From Deltaproteobacteria bacterium (GTDB lineage: Bacteria > Desulfobacterota > Dissulfuribacteria > Dissulfuribacterales > JALVPX01), in NCBI GenBank assembly GCA_027031565.1, contig JALVPX010000119.1:1-14673 (forward strand): a DNA stretch of 14,673 nucleotides, given 5' to 3'. Positions 13,629-14,673 of the stretch are shown here, one piece after another; position 1 is the stretch's first letter, and each line of letters starts with the position of its first letter. The translations under genes were made by a program, and so were the position numbers. The notes beneath the pieces were generated by a model. The model was not told the DNA's origin. It was given only the letters and a program-made list of their open reading frames with translations, and made no database searches.

Positions 13629-14576
13629 ATGAAACGATACATTATTTTCTTATCTAAGTTGATGATATTGGCCTGCCTTTGTAGCATGTATGCGCTGCCT
13701 GCAAATGTGTGGGCCTCCAGGTACAGGGTGGCTGTAATGCCTGTACGGACAAGCGGTCCCGAAGAATTGAAATATATTGGCCCATGTCTCACTGAGTTTC
13801 TTGCCAGCAAACTCTCGTCTGAAAAGGACATCGAGGTGATTGAGCCAGAAGTAGTTGAGGATATCGCTGGAAACCAGAAGGGAAACGACCGGACCGCCCT
13901 GGCAAAACTCATGGCAGCCAAAGGAGCAGACTACTTTGTTGCAGGCTGGATAGATGCCGAGGAAGGCTTTGGCAAGGTGGACCTTGCCCTGATTGAGACG
14001 GGTACAGGGAAAATTTTGCTTGAATATGGGCCTAAACGTGCACCAGTCACAGACCTCAACAAGTTGGTGAAGGCCTTTGCCTCCCGGGCTGCCTATGTTA
14101 TTGCACATAAAAAGAGAATCAGAAAAAGGGCGCCGTCACCTGCGGGTTCACCAGTCCAAAATATGGAAAAGGCAGGTTCAGACATACGTAATCATCCGGA
14201 CCTGTGGTTTAAGCACTCCGTACATGATACGTCCGTTAAGCAGCCGGAAAACTCCTTGCCGCCGTTAACGCATTATCTTCCGTTTCCGCCTCCTCGTGAA
14301 AAGGAAATTTCTCCTCAAATCAGAAGAAGCGGGCCTGCCACTTCCTCAGCGGTTTTGTTGACCGAGCAGGGCACTAAGGGGGAGACTGCAGTGGAAAAGG
14401 CAAAAAAGAGGGGATGGTTCCAAAGAATCTTAACTCCGTGGAAGGGGTCAAAAAAGGAGACACCTGTCAAAACATCTCCTGCCAAAGAGGGCCCCAGCAA
14501 GGCTGCTCAACACACATTCCCCAGGCCCGAACCCGGCAAAGACGATTCTGTTAACCAGAAATGGGAATGGTATTGA
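13629..14576 (+). CDS. Secreted protein with FlgO/TolB-N-like alpha-beta domain, function unknown
   Basis: A 315-residue exported protein. Residues 1-29 form a signal peptide (MKRY, hydrophobic core, ANVWA cleavage site). ILAC at 13-16 is not a good lipobox and is followed by more hydrophobic residues, so a lipoprotein is less likely. Residues 31-160 look like the alpha/beta domain found in FlgO and in TolB-N or CsgG-like proteins: RYRVAVMPV strand, YIGPCLTEFLASKL helix, DIEVIEP strand, then GADYFVAGWID and VDLALIETGTGKILLEY. These domains bind partners in the periplasm or at the outer membrane. Residues 165-315 are low-complexity, rich in Pro, Lys and Ser, ending KWEWY. An in-frame TTG at 13596 overlaps the regulator's stop codon, but the ATG at 13629 puts the signal peptide at the N-terminus. 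The gene ends two bases from the convergent PDZ gene. Confidence 0.72.
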   Translation: MKRYIIFLSKLMILACLCSMYALPANVWASRYRVAVMPVRTSGPEELKYIGPCLTEFLASKLSSEKDIEVIEPEVVEDIAGNQKGNDRTALAKLMAAKGADYFVAGWIDAEEGFGKVDLALIETGTGKILLEYGPKRAPVTDLNKLVKAFASRAAYVIAHKKRIRKRAPSPAGSPVQNMEKAGSDIRNHPDLWFKHSVHDTSVKQPENSLPPLTHYLPFPPPREKEISPQIRRSGPATSSAVLLTEQGTKGETAVEKAKKRGWFQRILTPWKGSKKETPVKTSPAKEGPSKAAQHTFPRPEPGKDDSVNQKWEWY

Positions 14577-14578
14577 TC

Positions 14579-14673
14579 CTAACGCCTGCCCTGTGACGGA
14601 CGCTCAGCCAAGGTAACCCTGACATACTTGATCTTGTCATTGCGGTAAATGCTCAACTTTACCGTGTCTCCAG
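14579..14673 (-). CDS. C-terminal end of a PDZ-domain serine protease (DegP/HtrA-like), partial
   Basis: Only the last 30 codons and a TAG stop lie in the window; the gene continues past the right edge. They read GDTVKLSIYRNDKIKYVRV followed by TLAERPSQGRR. The pattern GDxVxLxVxRxGKxxxVxVTLxERP is the typical final strand pair of a PDZ domain at the C-terminus of periplasmic HtrA/DegP proteases. A different PDZ protein, such as a C-terminal processing protease, cannot be excluded. It ends head-on with the secreted-protein gene, with a 2-base gap and no terminator between them. Confidence 0.7.
   Translation of the reverse strand, partial: GDTVKLSIYRNDKIKYVRVTLAERPSQGRR

Overview
The window looks like chromosomal DNA of a free-living Gram-negative bacterium. 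It encodes a lipoprotein signal peptidase, a periplasmic M48-TPR protease of the outer-membrane assembly type, a DegP/HtrA-type protease end and an NtrC-type sigma-54 activator. The best guess is a member of the Desulfobacterota (former Deltaproteobacteria). That guess rests on family knowledge: the HNH gene coupled to glmS, the long HflX with an extra N-terminal domain, and a protein of the XXXCH type, all of which I associate with that group. No rRNA or tRNA gene, CRISPR array or recognisable transposase was seen.

Layout. Positions 1-610 hold no convincing gene but carry two copies of a structured repeat element. Four minus-strand genes follow (4332 down to 611), tightly packed and probably one operon: an HDOD signalling protein, a divergent KptA/Tpt1-like protein, a BepA-like M48 metalloprotease with TPR repeats, and lspA. 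From a 36-bp divergent gap a plus-strand run starts: an HNH endonuclease, glmS, a UDP-glucuronate 4-epimerase-like gene and UDP-glucose dehydrogenase (4369-8922). The last three make precursors for cell-envelope polysaccharide (glucosamine-6-P, UDP-glucuronate, UDP-galacturonate). hflX runs against them on the minus strand and its 3' end overlaps ugd by 116 bases. About 870 bases without a convincing gene (10511-11377) hold a full copy of the repeat and a possible remnant. Then come a small minus-strand XXXCH-type protein, a regulatory region rich in TGTCA/TGACA boxes, an NtrC-type response regulator, a secreted protein of unknown function, and the extreme C-terminus of a PDZ (HtrA-like) protein running in from the right edge.

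Most interesting points. (1) The ~347-bp repeat element has ends of about 105 bp that are diverged inverted copies of each other, and each end folds into its own hairpin; no transposase is nearby. (2) The N-terminal domain of HflX carries a motif with exact JAMM/RadC spacing but altered residues. (3) The KptA-like protein seems to have lost the catalytic Arg-His pair. (4) A cytoplasmic protein ends like a cytochrome c' but keeps only the CH of the CxxCH haem motif. (5) hflX, and perhaps the HNH gene, look leaderless. All function calls come from reading motifs by eye; no database search was possible.
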